Shown: positions 21,225-32,310, counted from the stretch's first letter. The stretch: 64,000 bases of DNA from Pegoplata infirma (GCA_963921195.1 OY992536.1:231916023-231980022); one strand, 5' to 3'. Notes: generated by a model not told the origin, from the letters alone. Numbers and translations are program-made.

Positions 21225-24200
21225 ACAAAACTGGACTTAGGTACTCCGATTAACTTTATATTATGCATACGGATACTCTATGGAGCCATTTTGGCTTTTG
21301 CATTTAAAGTTTAAAAAAAATTAAAAACTCGCGATTTTTTTAGCGTTTTAAATTTTTTAAAAAAATGAAAAAAATTCAAAATTTAGTCAACTTTGAAGAG
21401 CTACATTTCCTAAAGTATATATCGGATTTCAATTCTGTTCAACGCATTCGAAAGGTATACTCGTCTTCTTTATAACTAATATTTTTTAAAGAAAAAGTTG
21501 TGTCTAAAAATGCAGTTTTAAGACAAATGCAATTTTGAAATGCATTTTTCAGAACTTACTACATCTTCGATTTTTAAAAAACCAACATTTTTGAAAAGAT
21601 TGAAGTTTTTACATTAAATATAGCTAACAAATACTTTGGGACACGCATTCGTGCTATTTTTAACGATTTTATGAAAAATATCTTACTAAATTTTTCATAT
21701 AAAAAGTTCAAAAAAATTTATTTTATCTAGTATTTTAAAATTTTGTATTATTGTAGAAATTTTTTCAAAAAGTATTCCACTTCAATAATCTTCATTAATA
21801 AAAGTAAGTATCGCATTTAACTGTCTTAAAAAGTTGTTTACAGATTTGACTGTGTTTCTAAAATTATCAGTTTTAAAATAAGATTTTTTAAGGCAATGCA
21901 TTTTAATTATAATTTTTAAGATGCATTTAGTTTACGTGATGCATTAAAGTTTTCGTAAATGTCTTTCTTGATTTTAAATCTGGGGTGCCTACTACTATAT
22001 TTCGATGAAAATTAAAATCTTCACCGAAGCCGTTTTTGAAAATATCGCAGTCAAACGTCAACAAATTTAAGCGAGATATCAAAAAATTACTCATGACCAG
22101 GGACAGGACCTTAATTCACTAAAAAACTATGTTTTAGGCGCCTAAAATATGCATTAAAAACTCTTAAAATATGCACTAAAAACTATACAAATAGGCACTT
22201 AAAATTATAATAATCAGTGTAAAAATAGTGCATTTTTACTTTTATGAAAAAACCTCCACATTATCAACAAATTTTGTATCGATTTTTATTTTTTTTTTTT
22301 TTAATGATTTTCTGCTTTGTTAGCTTATTGACGAAAAAGAATCATTTTGGTCGGACAAGTATTTCGGTTCTAAAATTGACCTCGAAAAAAATTAACAACG
22401 TCCAAAAAGTTCATAAAAATCGAAAAATAAGCTACAAGTGAAACTTAAAATATGACCAAAAATATGCATTTATAATAGCAGAATATGCAAAAATATGGAC
22501 TAACGAAACGATGCCATTTAAAGCGATGCCATTGATTTGCAAACATATTTGGTTTATGCTCTAACTGAAAAAAGCATTCATTTCCATGAAAATCCTCTCC
22601 TTGCTAATAACCAAAATTATTCCTTGCAAAAAATTAAAAAAAAAAGTTATTCAAAATTTTTTATTTTAATGGTTTTGTGGATGAAAAAAAAAATTTGAAT
22701 TTCAAAAATATTATTTTTTGAAAATAATTAAAAATATTGTTATATTGTGGAGGAAAAAAAATTTTAAATTTCAAAAATATTATTTTTTGAAAATAATTAA
22801 AAATATTGTTATATATCCTAGGAGGCCTAAGTTTGTGTTAATACTTATATTTTCATGTAATTAAAAAATGTAAGTGAGCAATCTTATTGCATTTTTTGCA
22901 CGGATTTTTGATCATGAGTTATTTTTTGATATCTCGCTTCCTTTTGGATTTAATAACACTAAAAGTTGCAGTTTATCATTTGTAGAAAACATATTGCAAA
23001 CATTTTTTTTTTTGCAGAAAAACCGATCAAATTTAAAGAAAGTAAGTAAATAAAGAAGTTTTAATCGCGGTATCAAAAAGTATGGAATAATAAGAGTATT
23101 CGTCCCACAAGTAGTCTACTAACAAGTCGGATTATTTCAAAAAGTCTTTAATTAGCGTACTACTAGCTCTTATCCTCTCTAGGAATTGCTCGAATCCTCT
23201 CAGTAAATATCTCACATTCCTTTTAGTTTGACATTTTTATATTTATTTCTTCTTTGTCTTTTTTTTTTCTTCGATGTGTTTTCTTTAATTCCTCTTTATT
23301 TTTTCTGTTCTTCGATGTGTTTTTTTGTATTTTTCGATGTGTTTTTTCACTTTTCGATGTATTTTATCACATTTTTTCAAATTTTTTCTCTCAAAACATG
23401 CTCGAGATAAGCCGATTTAAGGACCAAAATTCCAGAGAGGATTGCCACCGAAATTTAGCGGACGAATACTCTTATTTGTATATACTTTTTGGCGGTATTA
23501 ATATCTCGTTATTTTTTTTTTTATAGAAATCGCGAAGTTTTTAGCTCGGACTCGGACTTTAAAAGTGCAATTTTTGGCAACAAAAACACTACAATTGAAA
23601 AAAGTGAATTTGGAATTTTATTGCATTTTTCCCGAGGATAATTTTTGTCTTTTTTCTTATTTCATGTTTCCGATTATTTCATTTTCTCATTTTTTCAAAA
23701 ACGGCTCCGGTGAAGATTTTGATTTTCGTCGAAAAATATACATAGTAGTGGGGCACTCCAGATTCAAAATAAAGAAAGAAATTTACGAAAACTTAAATGC
23801 ATCACGTAAACTAAATGCATCTTAAAAACTCTAATTGAAATGCATTGTCTTATATTAAAACTGATAATTTTAGAAACACAGTTAAATCTGTAAACAACTT
23901 TTTAAAACAGTTAAATGCGATACTTACTTTTATTAATGAAGATTATTGAAGTGGAATACTTTTTGAAAAAATTTCTACAATAATACAAAATTTTAAAATA
24001 CTAAATAAAATAATTTTTTTTGAACTTTTTATATGAAAAATTTAGTGAGATATTTTTCATAAAATCGTTAAAAATAGCACGAATGCGTGTCCCAAAGTAT
24101 TTGTTACCTATATTTAATGTAAAAACTTCAATCTTTTCAAAAATGTGGGTTTTTTAAAAATCAAAGATGTAGTAAGTTCTGAAAAATGCATTTCAAAATT

Positions 24201-24510
24201 GCATTTGTCTTAAAACTGCATTTTTAGATCCAGTTTTTTCTTTAAAAAATATTAATTATAAAGAAGACGAGTATACCTTTCGAATGCGCTGAACAGAATT
24301 GAAATCCGATATGTACTTTAGGAAATATAGCTCTTCAAAGTTGACTACATTTTGCATTTTTCTCATTTTTTGAAAAATTTAAAACGCTAATAAAATCGCG
24401 AGTTTTTAATTTTTTTTAAAACTCTAAATGCAAATATCCAAATTGCTCCATAGAGTATCCGTGTGCATAATATAAAGTTAATCGGAGAACCTAAGTCCAG
24501 ATTTATTGCG
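21225..24510. repeat. Inner arms of the large foldback (~770 bp each)
   Basis: Left 21225-21990 and right 23745-24510 are inverse copies with high similarity: CTGGACTTAGGTACTCCGAT / TCGGAGAACCTAAGTCCAG, ATACGGATACTCTATGGAG / CTCCATAGAGTATCCGTG, and ATTCCACTTCAATAATCTTC / GAAGATTATTGAAGTGGAAT. The ~1.75-kb loop contains a short direct duplication near 22675-22810 (GTGGA(T/G)GAAAAAAAAATTT) and an AT-rich stretch with only spurious frames. Confidence 0.85.
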
Positions 24511-24713
24511 TTTCTATTGATTTCTCGTGTTTTCAATGATATACAATTCCTGGTGTTATATTCAATTTAAATTTTCAATTGATATTATTCGGTTAACCGA
24601 ATAATTCAAATTTAACCGATTATTAACCGATTAAATCTCAACCCCGATTAATTATTTGCTCGATTAACCGATTAAACCAGAACATCGATTAATTGAATAC
24701 CCTAGTATATATT

Positions 24714-24845
24714 CATAAAAAAATATTATTCATATCTGTGACATCTTGATCGTGTATCGAAAAACATCAAAAATGCATTTTTTACCCTTTTTTAGATCAC
24801 GATAAAGATGTCACAGATAGGAATAATATTTTTTTATGAAAATAT
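24714..24845. mobile_element. Short hairpin insertion in one foldback arm
   Basis: TCATAAAAAAATATTATTCA with CTGTGACATCTTGATCGTG is mirrored by CACGATAAAGATGTCACAG with AATAATATTTTTTTATGA. The opposite arm (14430-14475) lacks it and reads straight from GCTTTTAATGGTATATATTA into the GGGTATTCAATC string, so it was probably inserted later. Confidence 0.7.
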
Positions 24846-25159
24846 ATCATTAAAAGCAACAATTCAACTAAAACGGTTTCTTGTCAAAACTAAAAAAAAA
24901 AAATTGTTAAAAATTTTTTACTGAAGGACCCCAAAAGCTCTAAATTTTTTTTTTCGAAAAATTTTTTAGAACTGAAAGGCTCATCCCACCAAAATCAAAT
25001 TTATTGTCGTGAATAAGCTAACCAAGTAATATTATAATTAATAACAAAAAAATTAAAAATCAAAAAAAAAAATTTTTGCTTTGTATGGAAAAATGATTTT
25101 TAAGGCCCCGTTCTTTAAGGCCCCGTCGCGTAAAAAAGGCATGGTCGTAGGGGCGTAAA

Positions 25160-25185
25160 ATTAATTAATTAATTAATTAATTAAC
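25160..25185. repeat. (AATT)n microsatellite
   Basis: Six to seven AATT units mark the right edge of the large foldback, where the expected terminus is missing. Confidence 0.85.
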
Positions 25186-25437
25186 AAAAACAAAATTTAA
25201 GATTTTTCAAAAAGTGTAAAAATCTGTAAAAATTAAAAAAAAACTCGAGTTTTAATAAATACGGCCAATGTTTTGTTTATTTGTCATTCCCAGGGAAACC
25301 AAAAATATGCAGTATCATGTTTTTTCCTGCGCGTTGTATTGATAAATGGGTAAGGTATTTATCCGTTTCAGAAAATTTTAGGAAATCTGGCATCGATTTG
25401 TTAGAGCATATTTTTGCATATTTTAGCCTTAAGAGCA

Positions 25438-25665
25438 CACCCAAAAAAAACGTGGGTATTCAATACTAAAAATTTAACTAATTTTAGTCCAAAAGGACCT
25501 AATGCAGAAATTGGTAACCAATACAAAAATTTTTAACTAATATTAGTCAAATCCAGTAAAAATTACTAATGTTAGTACTTTGAAGATACTAAAATTAGTA
25601 ACGAATTAGTAGATTTTGGTACAATATCAATTACTAAACCTTTTAATGTAGAATTATTTTGAGTA
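25438..25665. mobile_element. CAC/GTG-type MITE flanked by CA
   Basis: It begins CACCCAAAAAAAACGTGGG and ends AATTATTTTGAGTA, with CA on both sides. The surrounding repeat reads AAGAGCA | CATATTTTAG, and uninterrupted copies nearby read AGAGCATATTTTAG, which confirms the insertion point. The interior is built of ACTAAT / ATTAGTA strings. Confidence 0.75.
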
Positions 25666-25777
25666 CATATTTTAGTTTTAAGAGCATATTTTAACATAAG
25701 AGCATATTTTTAGAGCATTTTTTCAATTTTTAGAGCATTTTTTTCACTTTTTAGAACATTTTTTTAAGTTTTTAGAG

Positions 25778-26672
25778 CAGTGGTCGGCAGAAAGAGAGCA
25801 TATGAATGCATTGGTATCAGTGTTGGTATTTAAGAATTTTCAATTAGGGCCAAGTTGAGGGCTAAAAAGGGTCAAAATTGGTCAAAAAGGGCCGAACATT
25901 TTTTTTAAATACTTTTTAGTTTTTGGTACTTTTTACAATATCAATCATAGAGTAGGTTAGGTTGGATGGGCTTTCGTCTTTTGACGAATTTTCCCTGATT
26001 CTTTTTAGTATATGCAGCAATCAATAACTTTGTCTCTTTAATATAGCAAGATCTAAGCACGGGGTTAATTAACACCTTGTGACATGTTCCAGGACTAGTC
26101 GCAAACTAGTCGTTCATATCAACTGCGACTTTTTTAATGGTCGTAGAGCTTGTATTCTATAACCAGTTCGCGTTGAGCCAGTCATAGGATAGGTTTTTTT
26201 TATCAATTCTTCCTGTAAGACCAATGAATTTCCCGCAGTTATTTAACACACTTGCCCACTTTTAAATAAAAAATTTTAAGAAAACAAAGCTTTACATTGT
26301 TGCGATTAAAGGTAGAAATATGAAAATGGGAATAACTGATAATTTTTATCCTTTTTGACATAATTTAATTTTAGTAAAAATATTTTTTTAAATTTATTTT
26401 AAATAAATTTTGACAATATTTGGAGAGGATGAAAAAGGGCCAAAACTGTTTTTTGTGGTGCCACTGACCATGCAATAGTGCCAAAAATGGCACTATTGTG
26501 CCACATTTCCCAACCGTGATTGGTATATGAATATAAACATGTATGTGTTGGTGTATTTCTCAAACAAAGCGACATTTTATGCTCTTAGTTGTGAATTTTG
26601 TACACATTCGTATTGAATGCATGTAAATAGCCGAATGTGTTCGGGATCCATGTGCAATGATGCCGACCACTG
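25778..26672. mobile_element. hAT-like MITE (CAGTGGTCGGCAGA ends), interrupted
   Basis: The ends CAGTGGTCGGCAGAAAGAGAG and GATGCCGACCACTG carry TTTTAGAG duplications (25770-25777, 26673-26680). It matches the intact 208-bp copy at 58403-58610 once the insertion 25818-26518 is removed. Confidence 0.9.
25818..26518. mobile_element. hAT-like element nested in another MITE
   Basis: The ends are CAGTGTTGG and CCAACCGTG, with perfect ATTGGTAT duplications (25810-25817, 26519-26526). The intact sister at 58403 reads through GCATTGGTATATGAATATAA without interruption, which confirms the site. The interior contains GGGCCAAGTTGAGGGC, GTGCCACTGACC and AATAGTGCC/GGCACTATT palindromes. No coding frame. 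Confidence 0.9.
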
Positions 26673-26997
26673 TTTTAGAGCATTTCTTAGTTTTTGGAGA
26701 ATTTTTTTCCAATTTTGGATTGAAATGTTTGTTTTTTTCCAAAATAATGGGGTTCTGACGACTGATTACGCTTTGGCCTGTTCTTGCTTCATATTAACCC
26801 TCTAACTACCCCACATAACGGTATTTTTTGGGTCTATTCTCTAAAAAATTGTAAAAAAATACATCGAAAAAGGGGACATAATTTTTTGAAGAGCATATTT
26901 TTATTGTTTTTAGAGCATATTTTCCGTTTTTAAGGGCATTTTTTAAACGCATAAAACGTTTTTTTTAGAGCATATTTTTGGTTTCCCTGGTCATTCC

Positions 26998-27764
26998 ATA
27001 CAAAACGAACTGAAATATCGGACGAGGACCACATTAAGTTAATATATTGTAGATCCATTTCTAAGACGCTTTAGCACTCCCACTTGTTTTTTTTTGTACA
27101 TTTGTTAAACAAATGGAACATTTTTATGAAAAAATGAGAAAAAAAAATTTTATGAAAAAAAAATAAAAACAAAATTTTGACGAAACTAAAAAATTTTTAA
27201 TGAAAAAAAAAATATTAAAAATGAGGAAAGAAAATTGAATGAAAAAAAAAATTATGAAAAAATTTTGATTAAGCTCAAGGCCAATGTTCGTTAATAATTT
27301 TTTATTTTATTTTATTTATTAAAAAATCGATATTTCGCAAACCCATTTATGAAAAAAAAAATTTGAGGAAAAAAAATTTAGAAAAAAAATTTTTTTGATG
27401 AAAAACAAAAAATATGTTTGATGAATAATTTTATTAGGGATGAGATTTCAGTGCCGTGACATAGTCCCCACAGACATTATACCCATTTCCGGTTTGGGGA
27501 TTAAGTCCGAAATGAATTCGGTAATAATCCCCATAACTGTGGTGGGGACTATGCCCGAAAAAAATTTGGAATTTTATTTCATAATGGAACATTAAGTAAT
27601 CCAGCCTTACTTGTTTAATTGTATTACAACTGAAAATTACATTTACAATAAATACGGAAATGATTTTTATAAAAACACACACAATTTTATTTCATGGATA
27701 TTCCACATAATTAACATTGACCCAATTAAGTCATCTTTTTAAGTTCATAAACCTTTGTTAGTTA
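26998..27764. other. Low-complexity intergenic DNA
   Basis: Mostly ATGAAAAAAAA / AAAATTTT mixtures. A small imperfect palindrome at 27455-27560 is built of CATAGTCCCCAC / GTGGGGACTATG with ATTATACCCATTTCC between. No gene. Confidence 0.5.
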
Positions 27765-28546
27765 CACAGAAAAAAATTAAAAAAAATTTAATTAAATTTT
27801 TAATACTATTGAGTAAAAAATTACTCAATTTTGCACCAGTAAACGATTTAATAGTATTGAGCAAACTTTTAATAAAAATTTATGCCAAAAAATTTGAGTA
27901 CATTTTTAATTGGCACAATTAAAACTTTACTAAAATTTTTTTGTTTTTTTTAATAAGTTCTGATTAATTTTTATTAAAAAATAGAAATTGTTTTATTCGA
28001 CCTTTAAAATATTTTATTTTGAGTAGGTTTATTTTAGCTCGAGGTCATTATTTTCTTTACTAATTAAAACTATTATATTCTCATAAAAAAATTTTCAAGA
28101 AAATTATTTTTCTGTTTTAAAATTACTTATATTAGTGAAAGGAAAGGAAATAATGGCCTCGAGCTAGAATAAACCTACTTAAAATATATTTTTTAAATAA
28201 GTTTTTAATTGTGTCAAGTAAAAATTTCCTAAAAAATTATCAATTTATTTTTTAAAAAAGTTTCACATTTTTTTTACAAAAAAAACTTTTTTTTTTTCAA
28301 CTTTTACCAAATATATTTATGTCTTAAAGACATAGAAATAGAAAAATTTCATAAAGATGGTTTCAAAATTTTATATACAAACAACAATAAACTAAATGAG
28401 AATTCTAAAAACTAAGAGAATAAAAAAATTAAAAAAAACTATTAAATTTTTTTTTGAGTAAATTTTTAATTGCGTCAATTAAAAAAAATACTCATTTTTT
28501 TTTTTTTTTAATTTAAACAAGTAATTACTCAAAATTTTTTTCTGTG
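27765..28546. mobile_element. CAC/GTG-type element (CACAGAAAAAAATT ends) flanked by TA
   Basis: The ends CACAGAAAAAAATT and AATTTTTTTCTGTG are flanked by TA. The head segment containing TACTATTGAGTAAAAAATTA and TTTTGCACCAGTAAACGATT is shared almost exactly with 50676-51232 and, inverted, with 57828-57890. GCTCGAGGTCATTATTT near 28035 is mirrored by AATAATGGCCTCGAGC near 28150. It ends 14 bases beyond the poly(A) signal of gene 2. Confidence 0.85.
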
Positions 28547-28560
28547 TATATAAAACACTA

Positions 28561-28566
28561 TTTATT
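28561..28566 (-). terminator. AATAAA poly(A) signal of gene 2
   Basis: On the minus strand AATAAA lies 60 bases beyond the stop codon and just before the MITE 27765-28546. Confidence 0.7.
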
Positions 28567-28626
28567 CATGTGTGTGGAAGTACATAATTTTGATCATGAA
28601 CTTGCTGAAAGATGTTAAATGATGAA

Positions 28627-30912
28627 TCAACGACGTCTTCTTATATCAATTTCTAAGGTCGGTTCATCAATGGCCTTTGTAATATAATATGGTGAATCAG
28701 GATATAAAATAATACCAGGTGGTAACTTTTCAGTAATAACTTGGGGGCGACTAGTTGTTGTTGATGTTAACAGAACTGGTGGCATAATGGGTAAAGATGA
28801 AATAGTTGAAGATTGAATATCCGGTTTTGGATTTGGTATAGGTTGTATGTTGGGCAAGGGTGAACTAGTTGAAGATTGTTGAAGGGGATTTAATGAAGGA
28901 ATAGGATTCAAAATTTGTCCATTCATATTATGATTGGGAAATATTGGTATCGGATTAAATACTGGATTAACGGCAGGTAGATTTATTAAACCTCCCGAAT
29001 TTGAATTATTTGGCGGTGGTGGTATGGGTATTGGTTGCGGTAATGGATAGTTAATATTATTTCCATTATTAAGATTATTTGTATTAGGGGCAACTCCATT
29101 ATTTCCTTGGAATTCGGTATTAGGAGTCTGTTGATGTATTGATCCTTGGTTATTATTTTGAGGGTTTATATTTACTGTGGGATTTGTTTGAGCATTATTT
29201 CCCTGAATGTCTGGATTTGGGGTTTGTACAAACCAATTGGGATTTTGTTGACCCTGGTTATTAGGTTGGGGTTTTAAATTTGATGGAAGTCCATTATTTC
29301 CTTGAAATTCTGGATTTGGTGTTTGTATGAACCAATTAGGATTTTGTTGATTTTGATTGGGCTGTGCTGGTTTGGGTTTACCACTGGGTTGAGGATTAAT
29401 CTGTGGTTTATTTTGAGCATTCGTATTTACAGTTTGAATAGGTTTCTTAATGGGTATTTCTTGTACTTGATTAGGTTTTGGATTTATTTGCATTTGGGAA
29501 TTTTGATTGTTATTTGGTTTTTGTTGGCCTTGATTCATTTGATTACTTTGTTGGGGATTAAGATTAACATTAGTTTGAGTTGGATTTTGTATTGGTTTTT
29601 GTCCTTGATTAGGTTTTGGATTTATTTGCATTTGTGAATTTTGATTGTTATTTGGTTTCTGTTGTCCTTGGTTCATATTATTTTGATTACTTTGTGGTGG
29701 ATTACGATTAATATTTGTTTGATTCGGAGTTTGTACCTGATTAGGTTTGGAAGTAGTTTGCGGATGATTATTTGCCGGTTTTAAAATCGGTGGTCCGTTG
29801 ATATTATTTTGATTATTGTTTGGTTTGTTTCCGGAGCTCTGATGCTGATTATTGTTGTTAGAAGGTTGCTTTTGACTATTATTATTATTATTATTGTTGT
29901 TACCATTGTGGGACTGATTTTGTCCCGGATGGTTATTTCCTTGATTTTTTTGTTGATTATGATTTCCGTTACTTCCGGAATTTTGGTTATTATTACCATT
30001 ATTGTGATTATTATTTCCACTAGTTCCAGGATTTGGTTTATTCGAATTTTGATTGGGATGTGGTGGAGAATGATTATTTCCTGGTTTTGAGTTTTCTTTT
30101 TCATTGGCTTTATTGTTATTATTCGGGTTATTTCCCGAATTCTTATTATGATTGTTTGGCTGCTGTGGCATTTTTTGCATTTGATTGTTATGATTATTAT
30201 TTTCATGATTTTGTACCGGATGATTATTTCCATGTTGATTAACATTATTATTTCCTTGATTTTGTTGTTTATGTGCTTGATTTTGTTGACCATTATTTTC
30301 ATGATTTTGTCCCGAATGATTGTTATTATTTTCTTGATTTTGTTGTTTATGTGCTTGATTTTGTTGACCTTTATTTTCATGTTTTTGTCCCGGATGGTTA
30401 TTTCCATTATGATTAACATTATTTCCCTGATTTGGTTGTTGTTTATGTGCTTGATTTTGATGACCATTATTTTGATGATTTTGTCCCGGATGATTATTTC
30501 CATTATTCCCCTGATTTTGTTGTTGTTTATGTGCTTGATTTTGATGACCATTATTGGGATGAGATTGTTTTTGATTATCCATTTGCTGTGGCTTGTGTTG
30601 CGGCGTCATAGGCCCCCCAACATTTGGTTGATTATTTAATAAACCAAAACCATTAAAAAGACCAATTGGTGGTAAAAATGGTCCAACATTTGGTTTAGGT
30701 CCAAAATTAATTCCGAATCCTGGTATTCCAAAACCGGGTCCTACATTAGCGGAAGAACTCGATGATGATGATGCTGATGCTGACGCTGAAGCTCCATGGA
30801 TATTTGCAATAGCTGTAGCTATGGCTTGACCAGATGCAAAACATTTATTTTGCACTAGTAAAAATACAGTTATTGCTAAAAGTTTAGCACTAAATTTTTT
30901 AAAAGCTTTCAT
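28627..30912 (-). CDS. Secreted Asn/Gln-rich low-complexity protein (761 aa)
   Basis: A complete single-exon frame. The start chosen is ATG at 30912. The frame extends 15 bases further, but its first codon there is GTG, which a nuclear eukaryotic gene would not use. Residues 1-26 are a signal peptide (basic MKAFKK, core LLAITVFLLV, likely cut near CFA). Then come an Ala/Ser block (GASASASASSSSSSS, ~40-54) and a Gly/Pro/Phe segment with GFGIPGFGINFGPKP (~59-75). A long Asn/Gln/His region (~100-400) follows, with four copies of a (H/Q)QNQAHKQQ-based unit. Later repeats are QMQINPKPNQ (twice) and NPNW(F)(I/V)QTPNP with QGNN. The end is Pro-rich and ordered-looking (PPGIILYPDSPYYITKAIDE) and finishes in four Arg. 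No membrane segment or enzyme domain. Prion-like composition suggests an extracellular adhesive or matrix protein; this is inference and no family is recognised. Opposite-strand and out-of-frame readings of 90-256 aa here are shadows. Confidence 0.88.
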   Translation of the reverse strand: MKAFKKFSAKLLAITVFLLVQNKCFASGQAIATAIANIHGASASASASSSSSSSANVGPGFGIPGFGINFGPKPNVGPFLPPIGLFNGFGLLNNQPNVGGPMTPQHKPQQMDNQKQSHPNNGHQNQAHKQQQNQGNNGNNHPGQNHQNNGHQNQAHKQQPNQGNNVNHNGNNHPGQKHENKGQQNQAHKQQNQENNNNHSGQNHENNGQQNQAHKQQNQGNNNVNQHGNNHPVQNHENNNHNNQMQKMPQQPNNHNKNSGNNPNNNNKANEKENSKPGNNHSPPHPNQNSNKPNPGTSGNNNHNNGNNNQNSGSNGNHNQQKNQGNNHPGQNQSHNGNNNNNNNNSQKQPSNNNNQHQSSGNKPNNNQNNINGPPILKPANNHPQTTSKPNQVQTPNQTNINRNPPQSNQNNMNQGQQKPNNNQNSQMQINPKPNQGQKPIQNPTQTNVNLNPQQSNQMNQGQQKPNNNQNSQMQINPKPNQVQEIPIKKPIQTVNTNAQNKPQINPQPSGKPKPAQPNQNQQNPNWFIQTPNPEFQGNNGLPSNLKPQPNNQGQQNPNWFVQTPNPDIQGNNAQTNPTVNINPQNNNQGSIHQQTPNTEFQGNNGVAPNTNNLNNGNNINYPLPQPIPIPPPPNNSNSGGLINLPAVNPVFNPIPIFPNHNMNGQILNPIPSLNPLQQSSTSSPLPNIQPIPNPKPDIQSSTISSLPIMPPVLLTSTTTSRPQVITEKLPPGIILYPDSPYYITKAIDEPTLEIDIRRRR

Positions 30913-30990
30913 TTTAAATAATGTCACCTAATTAGTAGACATCTACTACTACCTAATGGTTTGAAATTCTCGAAAATACTATCATTTTTT

Positions 30991-31004
30991 TTTAAATATA
31001 TAAA
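30991..31004 (-). promoter_or_regulatory. TATA-like sequence of gene 2
   Basis: The minus strand reads TTTATATATTTAAA about 80-90 bases before the ATG. This allows a start site near 30970 and a leader of ~55 bases. The AT-rich background makes this only suggestive. Confidence 0.4.
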
Positions 31005-31208
31005 GAAGAGATTAAAAATATAATTTGTTTGAAAACAAACCATTGTTGATTTCTAAAAATCTTTTATTAGAGATTTCTGATTATCTCAAATTAAAGCTAG
31101 AAAAAAATATTAATTAATTATTCTCTAATGGGGTACTCCATGATAAAATAATATTTGAAATATCGATTTGCCTGAAATTTCAAGTATTTATAAAAGAAAC
31201 AAGTTTAA

Positions 31209-31598
31209 GGTTGGTGTGTCTCGGCTTATCGGGGATTTAGAGTTTTTTTTTTTAAATATCAGGAAAAACTTTATCACTTATTCAAAATTTTTAACAAAAT
31301 ATTTTGATAAATTTTTCAAAGGACTTTATTCACATCCTTTTATCCTAATATGTAAAAATAAAATAAAAAATTGGGGAGATCCTCCTCTTTCATTTGCCAT
31401 CACCACAACAACATTACAGAAATATTTTACAAAGCGTATCCCTTAAAACTTTGAAGTTCTTTTAAAAGGAAACAGGACCACAAAATGAAAAACTGTAAAT
31501 GCAGTTTTGCTCCATTTGATCTCTACTTTCAGACGTATAGCATCCGGTTCATATTTAATATTGGCTGTCGGACGGCGTAAGCCGAGACACCCCCAATC
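31209..31598. mobile_element. MITE flanked by TTAA (piggyBac-like target)
   Basis: The ends GGTTGGTGTGTCTCGGCTTA and TAAGCCGAGACACCCCCAATC are flanked by TTAA at 31205-31208 and 31599-31602. The segment with AAAACTGTAAATGCAG and CATCCGGTTCATATTTAATA also occurs in 15010-15290 and 46600-46740. A wider inverted pair (ATCGATTTGCCT / AGGCAAATCGAT) surrounds it. It lies about 300 bases from the gene 2 ATG. TTAA is common in AT-rich DNA, so the target call is moderate. Confidence 0.6.
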
Positions 31599-32310
31599 TT
31601 AAAATCGTCTCTTTAAGTTTAAGGCAAATCGATTTAGACTGGATTACTCAATGCTCCGTTATGAAATAACTCTTCGTTAAATTTAACTTTTTCATACAAA
31701 CTTTGACATAAGGCTCCGTTAAATCGGCAGATAGCAGCTAACTTTTCATTGAGTAATCCGCCCTTAATTTTTTTTGTTACAGTCAGCTCTAAAAGCTTCG
31801 AAAGCGTTATTTAGAATTTTTAATTAAAATTAAAAATTAAATTTGTAAAAAAATACATAAATATGTATGAAGTTAGGAAATTTTGGAAACATTTTCAATT
31901 GGAAAGACCCATATGATTGTAATAACGTGTTTCTTTTTTGTTTATAATTTAGATTTTTTTTTAACAAAAATTCCAGTTTGTTTTTTGAAACTCTTCTCCA
32001 CAATATTATAAATATTCATAAAAACGAAACCTTCACAACTAATATTATGGTGAAATAAGGGATGACAAAGTCAGCACTGTGGTACTTTTTTTAAGTACTT
32101 TACACACTAAAACAACATGTTAGCGTCCAACCTGAATCAAATAACGCCCAATAAATGTGTAAAAATTTAAAATTTTATGTGTTTGTTTTTTTTACGTCTT
32201 ACGCGACGCAATTTGATTCTGATTCGACCCTTTGCCGTAATCTAAGGTTGGCAAGGTGCTAAAGGTGTGTTAGACACGGAATAACAAAGTGAGTATGTTT
32301 ACCCCCATGC
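31599..32310. other. Intergenic with small hairpin
   Basis: A short inverted repeat, GACTGGATTACTCAATG (31650) / CATTGAGTAATCCGCCC (31767), encloses ~90 bp. The rest is AT-rich with no supported gene. Confidence 0.5.

Larger units (their letters stand above)
14164..25160. repeat. Large composite foldback (~11 kb) with nested insertions
   Basis: The outer arms mirror each other. Left: TTTTACGCCCCTACGACCACG (14164), AGCTTATTCACGACAAAAAA, TTTTGGTGGGATGAGGCTTTC, TTTTGGGGTCCT, and GGGTATTCAATCGATTAACC (~14473). Right: TTGAATACCCTAG (~24690), AGGACCCCAAAAGCTC, AAAGGCTCATCCCACCAAAA, TGTCGTGAATAAGCTA, and TGGTCGTAGGGGCGTAAAA (25158). The inner arms are 21225-21990 and 23745-24510. The left half also received elements at 15324 and 16243, so the halves are now unequal. 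No transposase frame survives. Confidence 0.75.
25291..26989. mobile_element. hAT-like element (CAGGGAAACCAAAAATATGC ends)
   Basis: The ends CAGGGAAACCAAAAATATGC and GCATATTTTTGGTTTCCCTG are flanked by GTCATTCC on both sides (25283-25290, 26990-26997). The interior repeats AGAGCATATTTTT and TTTAGAGCATTTTTT many times, a MITE-like low-complexity filler. It contains the insertions 25438-25665 and 25778-26672. No transposase. Confidence 0.9.

Noticed and set aside
23228..23825. Phe-rich frames of 60-90 aa
   Set aside because: They are T-rich low-complexity sequence in the loop of the large foldback, with no credible protein features beyond hydrophobicity.
29781..30551. A 256-aa minus-strand frame and plus-strand frames of 69-163 aa
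   Set aside because: They overlap the 761-aa gene in other frames and are shadows of its AAT/CAA-rich codons.
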